Assembly: GCF_017656155.1 (NCBI RefSeq)
Contig: NZ_JACDOH010000004.1
Coordinates: forward strand, 62,001-126,000
Length of the DNA: 64,000 bases
Source of the DNA: Thermosyntropha sp.
GTDB taxonomy: Bacteria; Bacillota; Syntrophomonadia; Syntrophomonadales; Syntrophomonadaceae
Direction of reading: 5' to 3'
Under the pieces are notes generated by a model, which was not told where the DNA came from, made no database searches, and saw only the letters and a list, made by a program, of their open reading frames with translations. This document shows, in pieces, positions 43,226-56,525 of this stretch; the stretch's first letter is position 1, and each line of letters opens with the position of its first letter. Position numbers and translations under genes: made by a program.

Positions 43226-45343
43226 TTAATCCTCAACCAGTTCAAAATCAATCTTGCCATCATCTACATCAACCTTTACCAGCTGAACCCTGACTTCATC
43301 CCCAATGGCAAATTTTCTTCCTGTATGGACACCTACTAAGATGTAAGAGCGCTCATTAAATTCATAATAATCATCAGCTATGGTCGAAATGTGAACCAAT
43401 CCTTCCACGGTATTGGAAAGCTCGACGAAAAACCCAAAAGGCTGAACGGAAGAAATCCGCCCGGTAAATTCCTCACCTAAAAACTGCTGCATATACTGGG
43501 CTTTCTTTATATCAACCAACTCCCTTTCGGCTTCTTCCGCTTTTATTTCCTGCTGGGTAGACTGTTCTCCGTAAACAGGCATTTTTTTCTCCAAACTAGC
43601 CCTTTTTTTGCCCCTTAAGCCGCCTCTTAACAAGAGAGTCAAAACCCGGTGGACGATTAAATCCGGGTATCTTCTTATCGGACTGGTAAAATGGCAATAA
43701 TATTTGGAAGCCAACCCGAAATGTCCTAAAGGATCCGGCATGTAGCGGGCGTGTTTCATCGAGCGCAGAAGTATCATAGAAAGCAGCCCCTCTTCCGGCT
43801 TTCCCTTAATTTCATCCAAGATTTTCTGATAAGTTCTAGGCTCTACTCGGGCATGAGGTGGAATTTTATACCCAAAAACCCCTAAAACCATATTTACTTT
43901 AGATAAAGCCTCTTCATCCGGCTTTTCATGCACCCTATACAATATAGGGAGCTCCTGCCAGTACATATGTTCAGCCACCACTTCATTGGCTTTAATCATA
44001 AAATCTTCAATAAGCATCTCGGCTGGCCCGTGTTCCCTTCTTTTTATCTCTATGGGTCTGCTGTTTTCATCTACTATGACCTTAGATTCCGGGAAATTAA
44101 AATCTAAAGCTCCTCTTTTCATCCTTTCTGCCCGAATTATATCAGCCAATTCCTTCATAAGAAGAAAATCTTCCACTAAATAAGCATATTTTTCTTTAGT
44201 CTCCTTATCATCTTCCACCAGTATTTTATTAACATCGGTATAAGTCATGCGTTCATTGACATTAATAACTGACTTACAAATATCATAAGATATTACCCGC
44301 CCCCTGTCATCTATATCCATGAGACAGCTTATCGCCAGGCGGTCTTTACCGGCATTAAGGCTGCAGATATCATTGGAAAGCTCCGGAGGAAGCATTGGCA
44401 AAACCTTGTCAATAAGATAAACGCTGGTTCCCCTGAGGAAAGCTTCTTTATCCAATTTGCTTCCTTCCCGCACATAATGGGAAACATCCGCAATATGCAC
44501 CCCTAAACGATAACCTTTGTCAGTCCTTTCTATTGAAACCGCATCATCCAGATCCTTGGCGTCTTCCCCATCAATTGTTACCATGCGCAAATCCCGCAAA
44601 TCTCTTCTTCGGGCGACTTCTTCCCGTGACACCGGTTTTGCTACTTCCTTTGCCTCTTTTATTACTTCAGGAGGAAATTCAGCCCTCAGGTTGTGTTTTT
44701 TTATAATAACCTGCAAATCAAGTCCCGCTTCCCCTTTGCGCCCTAAGACCTCTATTATTTTTCCCTCAGGGTATCTATCTTTGTCGGGAAAAGCAGTTAT
44801 GCTCACCAAAACTTTATCTCCATTGCTCGCCTTCATCTTGCGGGAAGGCTTAACATAAATCGGGTAAATCTGGCGCGAGTCGTCCGGAATCACCTGCAGA
44901 GTATGCTTGCCCTTTTTCACCGTTCCTACCAGTTCCTTATTGGCACGGTTTATTACCCTTATCACTTCGCCTTCCGGCCTCTGCCCACCAACTTTTCCCC
45001 TGCTGTGAACCCTAACCATAACTTTATCATTGTGCATAGCCCCATTTAAATTTCGCCCATAGACAAATATTTCCGGCCATTCCGGATCATCCGGAACTAA
45101 AATTCCGTATCCCCACTGGCTTAAGCGGATTATCCCTTTAACCAGGTTCATCATTTCCGGAAGTCCGTATTTGTTTTTGCGCGTTTTTACAATTTCTCCT
45201 TCTTTTTCTAACCTGCCTAAAATCTTTTTGAATTTTTCTTCTTCCTCCTCACCAATCTCAAAAACCTCTAAAAGCTCTCGGTAACTAAGCGGTCTGTAGC
45301 TCGCCTGTTTTATATAATCGAGAATCGCTTCACGTGAAATCAT
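43226..45343 (-). CDS. rnr: Ribonuclease R
   Basis: This 705-residue 3'-5' exoribonuclease has an N-terminal winged helix, two cold-shock domains (about residues 60-215), the catalytic RNB domain with TIDGEDAKDLDDAVSI (metal-binding Asp cluster) and a C-terminal S1 domain (EEFTGRISSVQPFGFFVEL). It degrades structured RNA and defective mRNAs released by tmRNA, fitting its place next to smpB and ssrA. AGGGGG precedes the ATG. The expected basic tail after S1 is absent, as in short RNase R forms. Confidence 0.95.
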   Translation of the reverse strand: MISREAILDYIKQASYRPLSYRELLEVFEIGEEEEEKFKKILGRLEKEGEIVKTRKNKYGLPEMMNLVKGIIRLSQWGYGILVPDDPEWPEIFVYGRNLNGAMHNDKVMVRVHSRGKVGGQRPEGEVIRVINRANKELVGTVKKGKHTLQVIPDDSRQIYPIYVKPSRKMKASNGDKVLVSITAFPDKDRYPEGKIIEVLGRKGEAGLDLQVIIKKHNLRAEFPPEVIKEAKEVAKPVSREEVARRRDLRDLRMVTIDGEDAKDLDDAVSIERTDKGYRLGVHIADVSHYVREGSKLDKEAFLRGTSVYLIDKVLPMLPPELSNDICSLNAGKDRLAISCLMDIDDRGRVISYDICKSVINVNERMTYTDVNKILVEDDKETKEKYAYLVEDFLLMKELADIIRAERMKRGALDFNFPESKVIVDENSRPIEIKRREHGPAEMLIEDFMIKANEVVAEHMYWQELPILYRVHEKPDEEALSKVNMVLGVFGYKIPPHARVEPRTYQKILDEIKGKPEEGLLSMILLRSMKHARYMPDPLGHFGLASKYYCHFTSPIRRYPDLIVHRVLTLLLRGGLRGKKRASLEKKMPVYGEQSTQQEIKAEEAERELVDIKKAQYMQQFLGEEFTGRISSVQPFGFFVELSNTVEGLVHISTIADDYYEFNERSYILVGVHTGRKFAIGDEVRVQLVKVDVDDGKIDFELVED

Positions 45344-45410
45344 AAAATCCCCCTTGACCTGCCTTAAGGTTTCTTTAATATATTAATTCCCCTTAAAAAC
45401 AGGTTTTACT

Positions 45411-45962
45411 CTATAAACCCAGTTCATCTGCTATTTTTTGCATGCTCTTTAAAGCAATATCCAAAAATTCATCCAGCTCAAGGCCAAATTCCATGCAGCT
45501 TGCTATCTGCTCGCGGCTAGCCCCTTTAGCAAACGCCTTTTCTTTAAACCTCTTTTTAAGTGATTTAAGGTCTACAGCTGACAACTTCTTTTCCGGCTTT
45601 ATAAGAGCTGCGGCAGTTATAAAGCCACTTACCGGATCAGCAGCCCATAAAGCTTTATCTATAAGGCTTTTCCTTTCTAAATCATGATACTCATTATGGG
45701 CTTTAACAGCGTATACTATATCCTCAGGAAATCCGTAGTCCTCCAATATCTGAGCCCCTAAAATTGAATGAAGCTTAGGGTCATTGGCAGTGCTGTCATA
45801 ATCAATGTCGTGTAAAAGGCCGGCCAAGCCGAATTTATCTACATCTTCGCCCAACCGTTCAGCCAACCCCCTCATAACTGCTTCAACTGCTAAGGAGTGT
45901 TTTATGAGATTTTCATTTTTAAGATAAGTTTTTAAAAGCTCTAATGCCTTTTCTCTTTCCAT
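45411..45962 (-). CDS. HD-domain phosphohydrolase
   Basis: This 183-residue protein has the HD motif order of metal phosphohydrolases: HSLAVEAVMRGLAE, GLLHDIDYD and VKAHNEY. The start is ATG 45962, with GGAGGAG 8 bases upstream; the longer frame would include it. The substrate is unknown, perhaps a nucleotide. It follows the hydrolase gene and precedes rnr on the same strand, with about 30 and 70 bases between them. Confidence 0.85.
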   Translation of the reverse strand: MEREKALELLKTYLKNENLIKHSLAVEAVMRGLAERLGEDVDKFGLAGLLHDIDYDSTANDPKLHSILGAQILEDYGFPEDIVYAVKAHNEYHDLERKSLIDKALWAADPVSGFITAAALIKPEKKLSAVDLKSLKKRFKEKAFAKGASREQIASCMEFGLELDEFLDIALKSMQKIADELGL

Positions 45963-45990
45963 ATCCATCTCCTCCATCAAATAATGAATT

Positions 45991-46776
45991 TCATTTTAAG
46001 GAAGTTCCTTCTATAAAAGTCAACATCTCACGGGCAACTGTTTCAGGTTCTTCCATGGTTGATATATGTCCGGAATGTAAAAGCTCAATAGTCTTAACTT
46101 CAGTATTTTTTACCTTTTCCCTCATAAAATCCAGACTTTGGACTGCCACCGTGTCATCATTTACTGACTGCATAGCTAGAAGCGGAACTTTAAGAGCCGA
46201 TATTTCATGTCTAACAGAATTTCTCAATTCCTGCATACTTGAAAAAGCTTTAAGGGGATAACAATCATAGGCAAACCTTCCCAGCTTTTTAAGCCACAAT
46301 GTTTCCTCATCAAAGTCTTTTGGAAAATACGGTCTTATAAACTTTAAAAATGGCACTAAAAAGGTTTTCAAGGGATGACGACAACATACCGGGGCATTTA
46401 CAGTTATTACCCCTTTTATACCATCTAAATGAAGGGCAGCATATAACGCCAAAAGTCCCCCCATTGAAAGCCCGGCAACATAAACATCAGAGTAATTCTC
46501 CCTTAAATGCAGAATTTCTCCCTCTGCCGCCTTGAACCAATCATGCCAGGTAGTTTGATTCAAAAGAGCAGAATTAGACCCATGTCCGGGGAGTAAAATC
46601 CCGCTTACCGTCAGCCCTCCCCTTTGCTGTAAAATCCGGGCGGTTGGTAATACTTCAGAAGGAGAAGCCGTAAAGCCGTGCAAAAAAAGCAGGGCTTTTT
46701 CCCCTTCCCCTTTAAGAAAAAAAGGTTCTGCCTCCGGATAAATATATATCAAAACTCTCCACCCCAAAAACTTCAT
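45991..46776 (-). CDS. Carboxylesterase-like alpha/beta hydrolase
   Basis: This 261-residue serine hydrolase has LLFLHGFTASPSEV (oxyanion hole), the nucleophile elbow GLSMGG, an Asp in SVNDDTVAV and the His in LHSGHISTM. It fits the Est30-type monoacylglycerol lipase/carboxylesterase group. The natural start may be a TTG at about 46752, where GGTGGAG precedes it; the upstream ATG at 46776 has no clear site. It lies immediately downstream of the pyrophosphatase terminator, with the HD gene following. Confidence 0.88.
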   Translation of the reverse strand: MKFLGWRVLIYIYPEAEPFFLKGEGEKALLFLHGFTASPSEVLPTARILQQRGGLTVSGILLPGHGSNSALLNQTTWHDWFKAAEGEILHLRENYSDVYVAGLSMGGLLALYAALHLDGIKGVITVNAPVCCRHPLKTFLVPFLKFIRPYFPKDFDEETLWLKKLGRFAYDCYPLKAFSSMQELRNSVRHEISALKVPLLAMQSVNDDTVAVQSLDFMREKVKNTEVKTIELLHSGHISTMEEPETVAREMLTFIEGTSLK

Positions 46777-46784
46777 ATACCAAA

Positions 46785-46811
46785 AGCAGGTAGAATCTCT
46801 TTCTACCTGCT
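46785..46811 (-). terminator. Terminator of the glycolysis-secG-hppA unit
   Basis: AGCAGGTAGAA and TTCTACCTGCT form a stem with a five-base loop and TTTTGG on the minus strand, 30 bases after the pyrophosphatase stop. Confidence 0.75.
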
Positions 46812-46840
46812 CTCAGCTACGATATACAGCTAAGCCGTTC

Positions 46841-48823
46841 TTACAACAAAGGTGCGATCAAAACCAGTGAAACAATTGCCATCAGTTTTAAGAGTATGTT
46901 GAGAGAAGGTCCAGCCGTATCTTTACATGGATCACCTACGGTATCTCCCACTACTCCGGCAGCATGAGCTTCACTGCCTTTTCCGCCGTAATTACCGCTT
47001 TCAATATATTTTTTCGCATTATCCCAGGCACCTCCGGCATTAGCAAGGAAAATAGCCAGGCAAACTCCGGACGCAATAGAACCTGCAAGCATACCGGCCA
47101 AAGCTTCCCCTCCTAAAGCAAATCCTACTATAATCGGAGCAATTATTGCCAGAACACCTGGAAAAATCATTTCTCTAATTGCTGCCTGTGTGCTTATGTC
47201 AACACAGCGGGCATAATCAGCTTTAGCCGTTCCTTCCATAAGACCGGCGATTTCTTTAAACTGTCTCCGAACCTCTTCTACCATCTTAGAAGCAGCCCTT
47301 CCAACTGCTCCCATAGCTAAAGCACAGAAGAAGAAAGGAAGCATAGCGCCTATCAAAAGCCCAATTACAACAAAAGGATCTAAAAGATTAATAAAATCAA
47401 TTTCTGCCACATTGGCAAAAGAAACCAGGAGGGCCAATGCGGTAAGCGCCGCCGAACCTATGGCAAAACCTTTACCGATAGCAGCTGTTGTATTACCTAC
47501 TGAATCAAGTTTATCGGTGGTTTTTCGAACATTTTCTGGCAGCTCCGACATCTGGGCAATACCGCCCGCATTATCCGCAATAGGACCATATGCATCAACA
47601 GCAACTACCATTCCGGTTGTAGCCAGCATTCCTACTGCAGCTAAAGCAATTCCATATATTCCTCCTGTCATATATCCCAGGAAAATAGCTACCACAATGA
47701 TCAAAATTGGAAGCATGGTAGAGCGCATTCCCACACCTAAACCGGAAATAATAGTGGTAGCTGGTCCGGTAACACAGGATGCCGCTATACCCTGAACCGG
47801 CTTATATTCATCAGAGGTATAATATTCGGTAACAAAACCTATGATCGTCCCTGCAGCCAAACCAGCAACTAAAGCCCAGAATACATTGAACATATCAGAA
47901 GGCAAAATATATCTTACTGCAAAGAAAGCTCCTATAACTAAAAGCACAGCTGAACTTATAGTTCCTGCATTCAAGGCTTTAAGCGGGTTGGAATTTTCGT
48001 CGGTTTTTACAAAGAAAGTACCGATTATAGAAGCTACTACTCCGATAAAAGCTATAACCAAAGGAAGTACTACCGGACCTAATCCTAAATCAGGAGACTT
48101 ATTTACCATAACTATACCCAAAGTCATAGCCGCAATTATTGAACCAACATAAGATTCAAAAAGGTCAGCTCCCATTCCTGCAACATCACCGACATTATCC
48201 CCTACATTATCAGCAATTGTAGCCGGGTTGCGCGGGTCATCTTCAGGAATCCCAGCTTCAACCTTTCCTACCAGGTCAGCCCCTACATCAGCCGCTTTAG
48301 TGTATATACCTCCACCTACACGACCGAAAAGGGCTATCGAGCTTCCACCTAAAGCAAAACCGTTTACAATGGTAGGATCTTTAAAAATCAGGTAGAGAAT
48401 CCCCAAACCTAACAAACCGAGTCCTGAAACTGACATTCCCATTACTGCTCCGCCGGAAAAGGCTATTCCTAAAGCAGCATTCTGTGAAGTTCTTGCCGCA
48501 CTGGCAGTCCGCACATTAGCCCTGGTAGCTATGGACATGCCTATGTAACCGGCTGAAGCAGAACAAGTAGCTCCCACCAAGAAACATACTGCTGTTTTCC
48601 AATCTATAAAAATTAAAAGCACTATAAAAATTATAGCTACAAATATTGCCAAAGCCTTATACTGCCTGGAAAGAAAAGCCATAGCTCCTTCATGAATATA
48701 ATTTGAAATCTCTACCATTCTTTCTGTTCCCGGATCAGCTTTTTTTATCTTGGATGCTAAATAAATCGCAAACAAAAGAGCCAAGGCTCCTCCTGCAGGA
48801 GCAAAAACGGCTAAATTACTCAT
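46841..48823 (-). CDS. hppA: K+-dependent membrane pyrophosphatase
   Basis: This 660-residue pump has about 16 helices and the usual motifs: [46 protein letters not shown] and [12 protein letters not shown]. The position before the last core carries Ala in [10 protein letters not shown], the mark of K+-dependent enzymes, which include Na+ pumps and some H+ pumps. Start ATG 48823 lies 12 bases after AAGGAG. It lies 37 bases after secG in the glycolytic group, and so may use pyrophosphate made by biosynthesis. It is more standard than the pump at 32399. Confidence 0.93.
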   Translation of the reverse strand: MSNLAVFAPAGGALALLFAIYLASKIKKADPGTERMVEISNYIHEGAMAFLSRQYKALAIFVAIIFIVLLIFIDWKTAVCFLVGATCSASAGYIGMSIATRANVRTASAARTSQNAALGIAFSGGAVMGMSVSGLGLLGLGILYLIFKDPTIVNGFALGGSSIALFGRVGGGIYTKAADVGADLVGKVEAGIPEDDPRNPATIADNVGDNVGDVAGMGADLFESYVGSIIAAMTLGIVMVNKSPDLGLGPVVLPLVIAFIGVVASIIGTFFVKTDENSNPLKALNAGTISSAVLLVIGAFFAVRYILPSDMFNVFWALVAGLAAGTIIGFVTEYYTSDEYKPVQGIAASCVTGPATTIISGLGVGMRSTMLPILIIVVAIFLGYMTGGIYGIALAAVGMLATTGMVVAVDAYGPIADNAGGIAQMSELPENVRKTTDKLDSVGNTTAAIGKGFAIGSAALTALALLVSFANVAEIDFINLLDPFVVIGLLIGAMLPFFFCALAMGAVGRAASKMVEEVRRQFKEIAGLMEGTAKADYARCVDISTQAAIREMIFPGVLAIIAPIIVGFALGGEALAGMLAGSIASGVCLAIFLANAGGAWDNAKKYIESGNYGGKGSEAHAAGVVGDTVGDPCKDTAGPSLNILLKLMAIVSLVLIAPLL

Positions 48824-48860
48824 AATAAGCCACAACTCCTTACACATTTATTTTGTTTTA

Positions 48861-49085
48861 TTAAATAAGGGCTAAAGCTAAAGTGGTGATTATAAAAACT
48901 GCAGCAACCCAGCCGGTTATCTTTTCTAAAAACTCATTTACCCCCTTGGCTTTGCTACCAAAAAGGGCTTCACTTCCCCCGGCTATGCTGCCGGACAAAC
49001 CTGCACTTTTCCCGGGCTGCAGTAGAACTACAGCAATAAGAGCTAATGCAGATATTATCTGCAGAATCAAAACGAATGTTTTCAT
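48861..49085 (-). CDS. secG: Preprotein translocase subunit SecG
   Basis: This 74-residue membrane protein has two helices, the first with ILQIISALALIAVVLLQPGKSAGLSGSIAGGSE, the SecG hallmark, and the second at VAAVFIITTLALAL. GGAGGTGAAAGG precedes the ATG at 49085. It joins SecYE in the export channel. Following eno, this is the usual Clostridial gene order. Confidence 0.95.
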   Translation of the reverse strand: MKTFVLILQIISALALIAVVLLQPGKSAGLSGSIAGGSEALFGSKAKGVNEFLEKITGWVAAVFIITTLALALI

Positions 49086-49173
49086 TATCCTTTCACCTCC
49101 ATCCCAAGCCAGTCCTGAGCCAAAGCTTATTTTAACACAGGTATACAATATCCAACAAGCCTTTTAACGTTAA

Positions 49174-50463
<1,290 letters not shown>

Positions 50464-50485
50464 CTATCATACTCTCCTTTCCAAA

Positions 50486-52033
50486 TTATTTATCCTGCTC
50501 TAAAAGAGAAGTCCCTGTCATCTCTTCCGGTTTCTTTATTCCTAAAAGCTCCAGCATAGTCGGTGCTATATCTTTTAAAGCACCCTCTTCACGCAAATTA
50601 TATCCTATATAGTCATCATCCACCAGTATAAAAGGCACTTTTTCGCAGGTATGAGCAGTAAAAGGCTGCCCGGTTTCCGGACACACCATCATTTCACAAT
50701 TGCCATGGTCGGCCGTTATGATAACAGTCCCGCCTTTTTCCTTTACTTTTTCTACCACCCTGCCCAAACATTCATCTACTACCTGGACTGCCTTGATTGC
50801 TGCTTCTAAAACCCCGGTATGTCCTACCATATCCGGATTAGCGTAGTTTAATATTATTACATCATAGGCATCCTTATCTATTTCCTTAAGCACCCGATCA
50901 GTAACTTCATATGCGCTCATTTCCGGCTTTAAATTGTAGGTCGCCACTTTCGGTGAAGGGATAAGAATTCTGTCTTCTCCTAAATTAGGCTCTTCTACCC
51001 CACCATTAAAAAAGAAAGTTACATGGGCATATTTTTCGGTTTCTGCAATTCTTAACTGCTTTAAACCTTCTTTAGACAAAACTTCACCTAAAGTGTTTCT
51101 TAAATCCTGGGGAGGAAAAGCTACTGGCGCATTTATAGTTATGTCATACTGGGTCATGCAGACAAAATAAACTTCAGGCTTCTTAACCCTTTCAAAACCC
51201 GTAAAATCCTCATCCGTAAACGCCCTGGTAATCTGACGGGCCCGATCAGCCCTGAAGTTGAAAAATATTATGCTATCTCCATTATCTACCAGACCAACCG
51301 GCTTACCGCTTTCTCCTATTATCACTGCAGGCTCCATAAATTCATCGGTAACCCGATTTTCATAGCTGTTTTGTAAGGCTGCATAGGCATTGGGAGCCTT
51401 AACCCCTTCTCCTAAAACCATAGCATTGTAGGCCTTTTCCACCCTTTCCCAGCGTTTATCCCGATCCATGCCGTAAAATCTTCCGCCTATGGTAGCAATT
51501 TGGCCTACTCCCATAGCTTGCATCTTCTTCTCCAACTTATCTATGTATTTTCCGGCTGTTTTAGGTCCTACATCCCTTCCATCCAAAAAGGCATGAATAT
51601 AAACCTTGTTAAGCCCATGCATCTTAGCCAACCTTAAAAGGGCAAAAAGATGCTCTATATGACTGTGCACACCTCCATCGGATAAAAGCCCCATTAAATG
51701 GAGTTTTCCATCATTAGCTTTTACATATTCAATTGCTTTCAAAAACTCGGAATTAGAAAAGAAAGATTCGTCTTCAATCGCATTGCTTATCCGGGTTATT
51801 TCCTGATAAACTACCCTTCCTGCTCCCATATTAAGATGCCCGACTTCCGAATTTCCCATCTGTCCATGAGGAAGTCCCACATCTTTACCGGAACAGCGCA
51901 AAAGGGTATGAGGATACTTATCCCAGAGAGCATAAAAATTAACAGGATCAGCCAGATAGACGGCATTTGCCTCCTTATCCGTCCTGCACCCCCAGCCGTC
52001 CAAAATCATTAGTAAAAAAGGCTTTTTACGCAT
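50486..52033 (-). CDS. gpmI: Phosphoglycerate mutase, cofactor-independent
   Basis: This 515-residue Mn-dependent enzyme interconverts 3- and 2-phosphoglycerate. It shows LMILDGWG with the metal-binding Asp, the Ser nucleophile in [30 protein letters not shown] and [10 protein letters not shown]. Length is usual. Its start overlaps the end of tpiA by 8 bases. Confidence 0.98.
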   Translation of the reverse strand: MRKKPFLLMILDGWGCRTDKEANAVYLADPVNFYALWDKYPHTLLRCSGKDVGLPHGQMGNSEVGHLNMGAGRVVYQEITRISNAIEDESFFSNSEFLKAIEYVKANDGKLHLMGLLSDGGVHSHIEHLFALLRLAKMHGLNKVYIHAFLDGRDVGPKTAGKYIDKLEKKMQAMGVGQIATIGGRFYGMDRDKRWERVEKAYNAMVLGEGVKAPNAYAALQNSYENRVTDEFMEPAVIIGESGKPVGLVDNGDSIIFFNFRADRARQITRAFTDEDFTGFERVKKPEVYFVCMTQYDITINAPVAFPPQDLRNTLGEVLSKEGLKQLRIAETEKYAHVTFFFNGGVEEPNLGEDRILIPSPKVATYNLKPEMSAYEVTDRVLKEIDKDAYDVIILNYANPDMVGHTGVLEAAIKAVQVVDECLGRVVEKVKEKGGTVIITADHGNCEMMVCPETGQPFTAHTCEKVPFILVDDDYIGYNLREEGALKDIAPTMLELLGIKKPEEMTGTSLLEQDK

Positions 52034-52799
52034 AACAACTCAACCTCACTATTTCTGCAAAAGAATCAGGATCAAGGCTAGCTCCTCCTACCAAAGCACC
52101 ATCAACATCAGGCTGGCCTGTAAATCCTGTTATATTTTCAGGTTTAACACTTCCACCGTATAATATACGCATCTCTAATACCTTCTCTTCCGGGAAAATG
52201 CCTTTCAAGATCTGACGGATAAAAAAGCTCATCTTCTGAGCATCATCAGGACTGGCATTAACGCCTGTCCCAATTGCCCATACCGGTTCATAGGCAATTA
52301 CAATCTCCCCGTCATATTCCAACTCCCTTAATCCTTCAAGAAGCTGCCTCTTAACTACTTCTTCAGCCTGTCCTTTCTTTCTTTCTTCTAAAGTTTCCCC
52401 CACACATAAAATAGGGATAAGTTTATTTCTTAAAGCCGCTTTAACCTTGCGATTTATCATCTCATCCGTTTCCCCAAAAATGTGCCTTCTTTCCGAATGT
52501 CCGATAATAACCATTTCACATCCTGCATCAAGGAGCATAGCCGGAGACACTTCTCCCGTATAAGCCCCCTTCTCCTCCCAAAATAAATTCTGGGCTCCCA
52601 ATTTTACCTTTGAAGAGCCTAAAGCACCTTTAACTGCCGTAAGCAGAGTAAAAGGAGGACATATGGCTATATCTGCCCTGTCACATTCTTCTATTTCGGG
52701 CAAAAAACGCCTGCAGAATGCCTGTGCTTCAGAGATATTTTTATGCATTTTCCAGTTCGCAACTAAAAGTTTCCTTCTTATAGCCAACACCTCTTTCAT
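52026..52799 (-). CDS. tpiA: Triosephosphate isomerase
   Basis: This 257-residue barrel interconverts DHAP and G3P. Catalytic residues are visible in [10 protein letters not shown] (Lys), GHSERR (His) and [11 protein letters not shown] (Glu), with loop YGGSVKPEN. The N-terminus is a few residues longer than usual (MKEVLAIRR) and an internal start is possible near RRK. It lies 83 bases after pgk, behind a hairpin. Confidence 0.97.
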   Translation of the reverse strand: MKEVLAIRRKLLVANWKMHKNISEAQAFCRRFLPEIEECDRADIAICPPFTLLTAVKGALGSSKVKLGAQNLFWEEKGAYTGEVSPAMLLDAGCEMVIIGHSERRHIFGETDEMINRKVKAALRNKLIPILCVGETLEERKKGQAEEVVKRQLLEGLRELEYDGEIVIAYEPVWAIGTGVNASPDDAQKMSFFIRQILKGIFPEEKVLEMRILYGGSVKPENITGFTGQPDVDGALVGGASLDPDSFAEIVRLSCYA

Positions 52800-52835
52800 A
52801 TCTATATTTTTATCAGCCCTTAAAAAAGTATAAAA

Positions 52836-52873
52836 AATATTACTGAGAAAAAGAAGATTTTCTCAGTAATATT
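52836..52873 (-). terminator. Hairpin between pgk and tpiA
   Basis: AATATTACTGAGA and its exact complement form a 13-base stem around a 12-base loop, with TTTTTT directly after on the minus strand. AT-rich, so a leaky terminator or RNA processing and stability site that could lower tpiA, gpmI and eno relative to gap and pgk. Confidence 0.6.
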
Positions 52874-52881
52874 TGCCTTAA

Positions 52882-54084
52882 CTAAACTGTATACAATTCA
52901 GAACTGTCTTCTCTTTCGCATACTGCTACCCCTGGAAGCTCAATCCCTTCCAAAAACTCAAGGGTTGCCCCCCCACCAGTAGATATATGGGTAATAGCGT
53001 CAGATAAACCCAACTTCTGGACGGCGGCTGCTGAATCTCCTCCTCCGATAACACTAACCGCATCAGATTCAGCAACAGCTTTAGCCACCCCATAGGTTCC
53101 CTGGGCAAACTGTTCATATTCATAAACTCCAAGCGGCCCATTCCATACAATAGTATGTGCTTTTTTAATTACCTGGCTAAAAAGCTCAATCGTTTTGGGA
53201 CCTATATCTAAAATCATCATATCATCAGGTATTTCATCTACACTTACCACTTTCCCTTCAGCTTTGGCAGACAATTCTTCAGCAACTACCGCGTCGACCG
53301 GAAGCAGAAGCTCTACACCTTTTTCGGAGGATTCCTTCAATATTCTTTTAGCTTCAGGGACAAGTTCATCTTCACACAATGATTTTCCTATATTTTTCCC
53401 TTGAGCCTTTAAGAAAGTATTGGCCATACCACCGCCAATAAGTATTATATCCAGCTTTTCCATAAGATTATTAACAAGTCCTAATTTATCTGCAACTTTA
53501 GCTCCGCCTAAAATAGCCATACGCGGACTCCGGGGGGAATCTAAAACCATCCTTAACATTCTAACTTCCTTTTCCATCAAAAAACCGGCATAAGCTGGAA
53601 TAAACTGTGCTATTCCGGCTGTAGAAGCATGGGCTCGGTGGGCAGTGCCAAAAGCATCATTTACATAAACATCGCCCAACATGGCTAATTCTTTGGCAAA
53701 AGCGGGATCGTTTTTTTCTTCCTCCTTGTGGAATCGCACATTTTCCAGAACTAAAATTTCACCGGTTTTAAGTTCTTCAGCCATAGCTCTGACTTCCTCC
53801 CCAATGCAGTCGGAAGCCATTTTTACCGGTGCTGACACTAATTCGCCCAAACGTTCTGCCACCTTGGCAAGGCTGTATTTACTGTTCCGCTTTCCCTTAG
53901 GTCTTCCCAGGTGGCTCATCAGAATTAAACTGGCATCCTGAGCGATAATATACTCAATGGTAGGCAAAGCTGCTCTGATCTTAGTATCGTCAATGATTTC
54001 GCCATCCTCGTTCATGGGCACATTAAAGTCTACCCTGAGCAAAACCCTTTTCCCCCTGATATCCGCCTCATGCAAAACCCTCAC
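52882..54084 (-). CDS. pgk: Phosphoglycerate kinase
   Basis: This 400-residue two-lobed kinase makes ATP from 1,3-bisphosphoglycerate. Signatures include KRVLLRVDFNVPMNEDGEI, LMSHLGRPKG, ENVRFHKEEEKND, and the nucleotide-binding VWNGPLGVYEYEQFAQGT and GGGDSAAAV. Length is usual. It lies 36 bases after gap. Confidence 0.99.
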   Translation of the reverse strand: MRVLHEADIRGKRVLLRVDFNVPMNEDGEIIDDTKIRAALPTIEYIIAQDASLILMSHLGRPKGKRNSKYSLAKVAERLGELVSAPVKMASDCIGEEVRAMAEELKTGEILVLENVRFHKEEEKNDPAFAKELAMLGDVYVNDAFGTAHRAHASTAGIAQFIPAYAGFLMEKEVRMLRMVLDSPRSPRMAILGGAKVADKLGLVNNLMEKLDIILIGGGMANTFLKAQGKNIGKSLCEDELVPEAKRILKESSEKGVELLLPVDAVVAEELSAKAEGKVVSVDEIPDDMMILDIGPKTIELFSQVIKKAHTIVWNGPLGVYEYEQFAQGTYGVAKAVAESDAVSVIGGGDSAAAVQKLGLSDAITHISTGGGATLEFLEGIELPGVAVCEREDSSELYTV

Positions 54085-54120
54085 AACTTACACCTCCATA
54101 ATTTTTAAAAACAAATACCC

Positions 54121-56165
<2,045 letters not shown>

Positions 56166-56203
56166 AACAGCAAGAACCTCGTTAATATATTTATATTACT
56201 TTT

Positions 56204-56238
56204 GGGACAAAAATGTCCCATAGGGTTAAATTAGTCCC
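56204..56238 (-). promoter_or_regulatory. CggR operator pair
   Basis: GGGACAAAAATGTCCC, a perfect palindrome, is followed 19 bases on (start to start) by GGGTTAAATTAGTCCC, a weaker half-site. They lie 40-70 bases upstream of cggR and about 45 bases downstream of the -10 box. This layout matches the CggR operator of Bacillus, which blocks elongating polymerase. Confidence 0.8.
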
Positions 56239-56283
56239 ACTATTCATAAAAAATTTAACATTTTGCTTTATGTTGCTTAATTA

Positions 56284-56289
56284 TTATAT
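56284..56289 (-). promoter_or_regulatory. Promoter -10 of the cggR operon
   Basis: Read on the minus strand, TGATATAAT is an extended -10 element, upstream of the CggR operator. No good -35 box stands out. Confidence 0.5.
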
Positions 56290-56525
56290 CACATTTGCTA
56301 AAAATGATGAACATTAAATTACCAGCTGATATTTTATTTACTTTATAAATTAAATAAAAAGCTTTCCTTATTTTCTAAAAACCATAAAACGCCCCTGATT
56401 ACCATTAACTAGTTTTATGCTTCTATAATTTTTATATATAATATTGATTAGTTTATGTTATTTAATGCAAAATATAAATAGTTTTTAATAATCTCTGAAA
56501 AATTAAAAAAGAGGAGGAAAGGACA
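56290..56525. other. AT-rich divergent promoter region
   Basis: The stretch between the cggR promoter and the rhodanese-like gene is AT-rich. GGAGGAAAGG for the latter is at about 56512. No other motif was seen. Confidence 0.4.
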
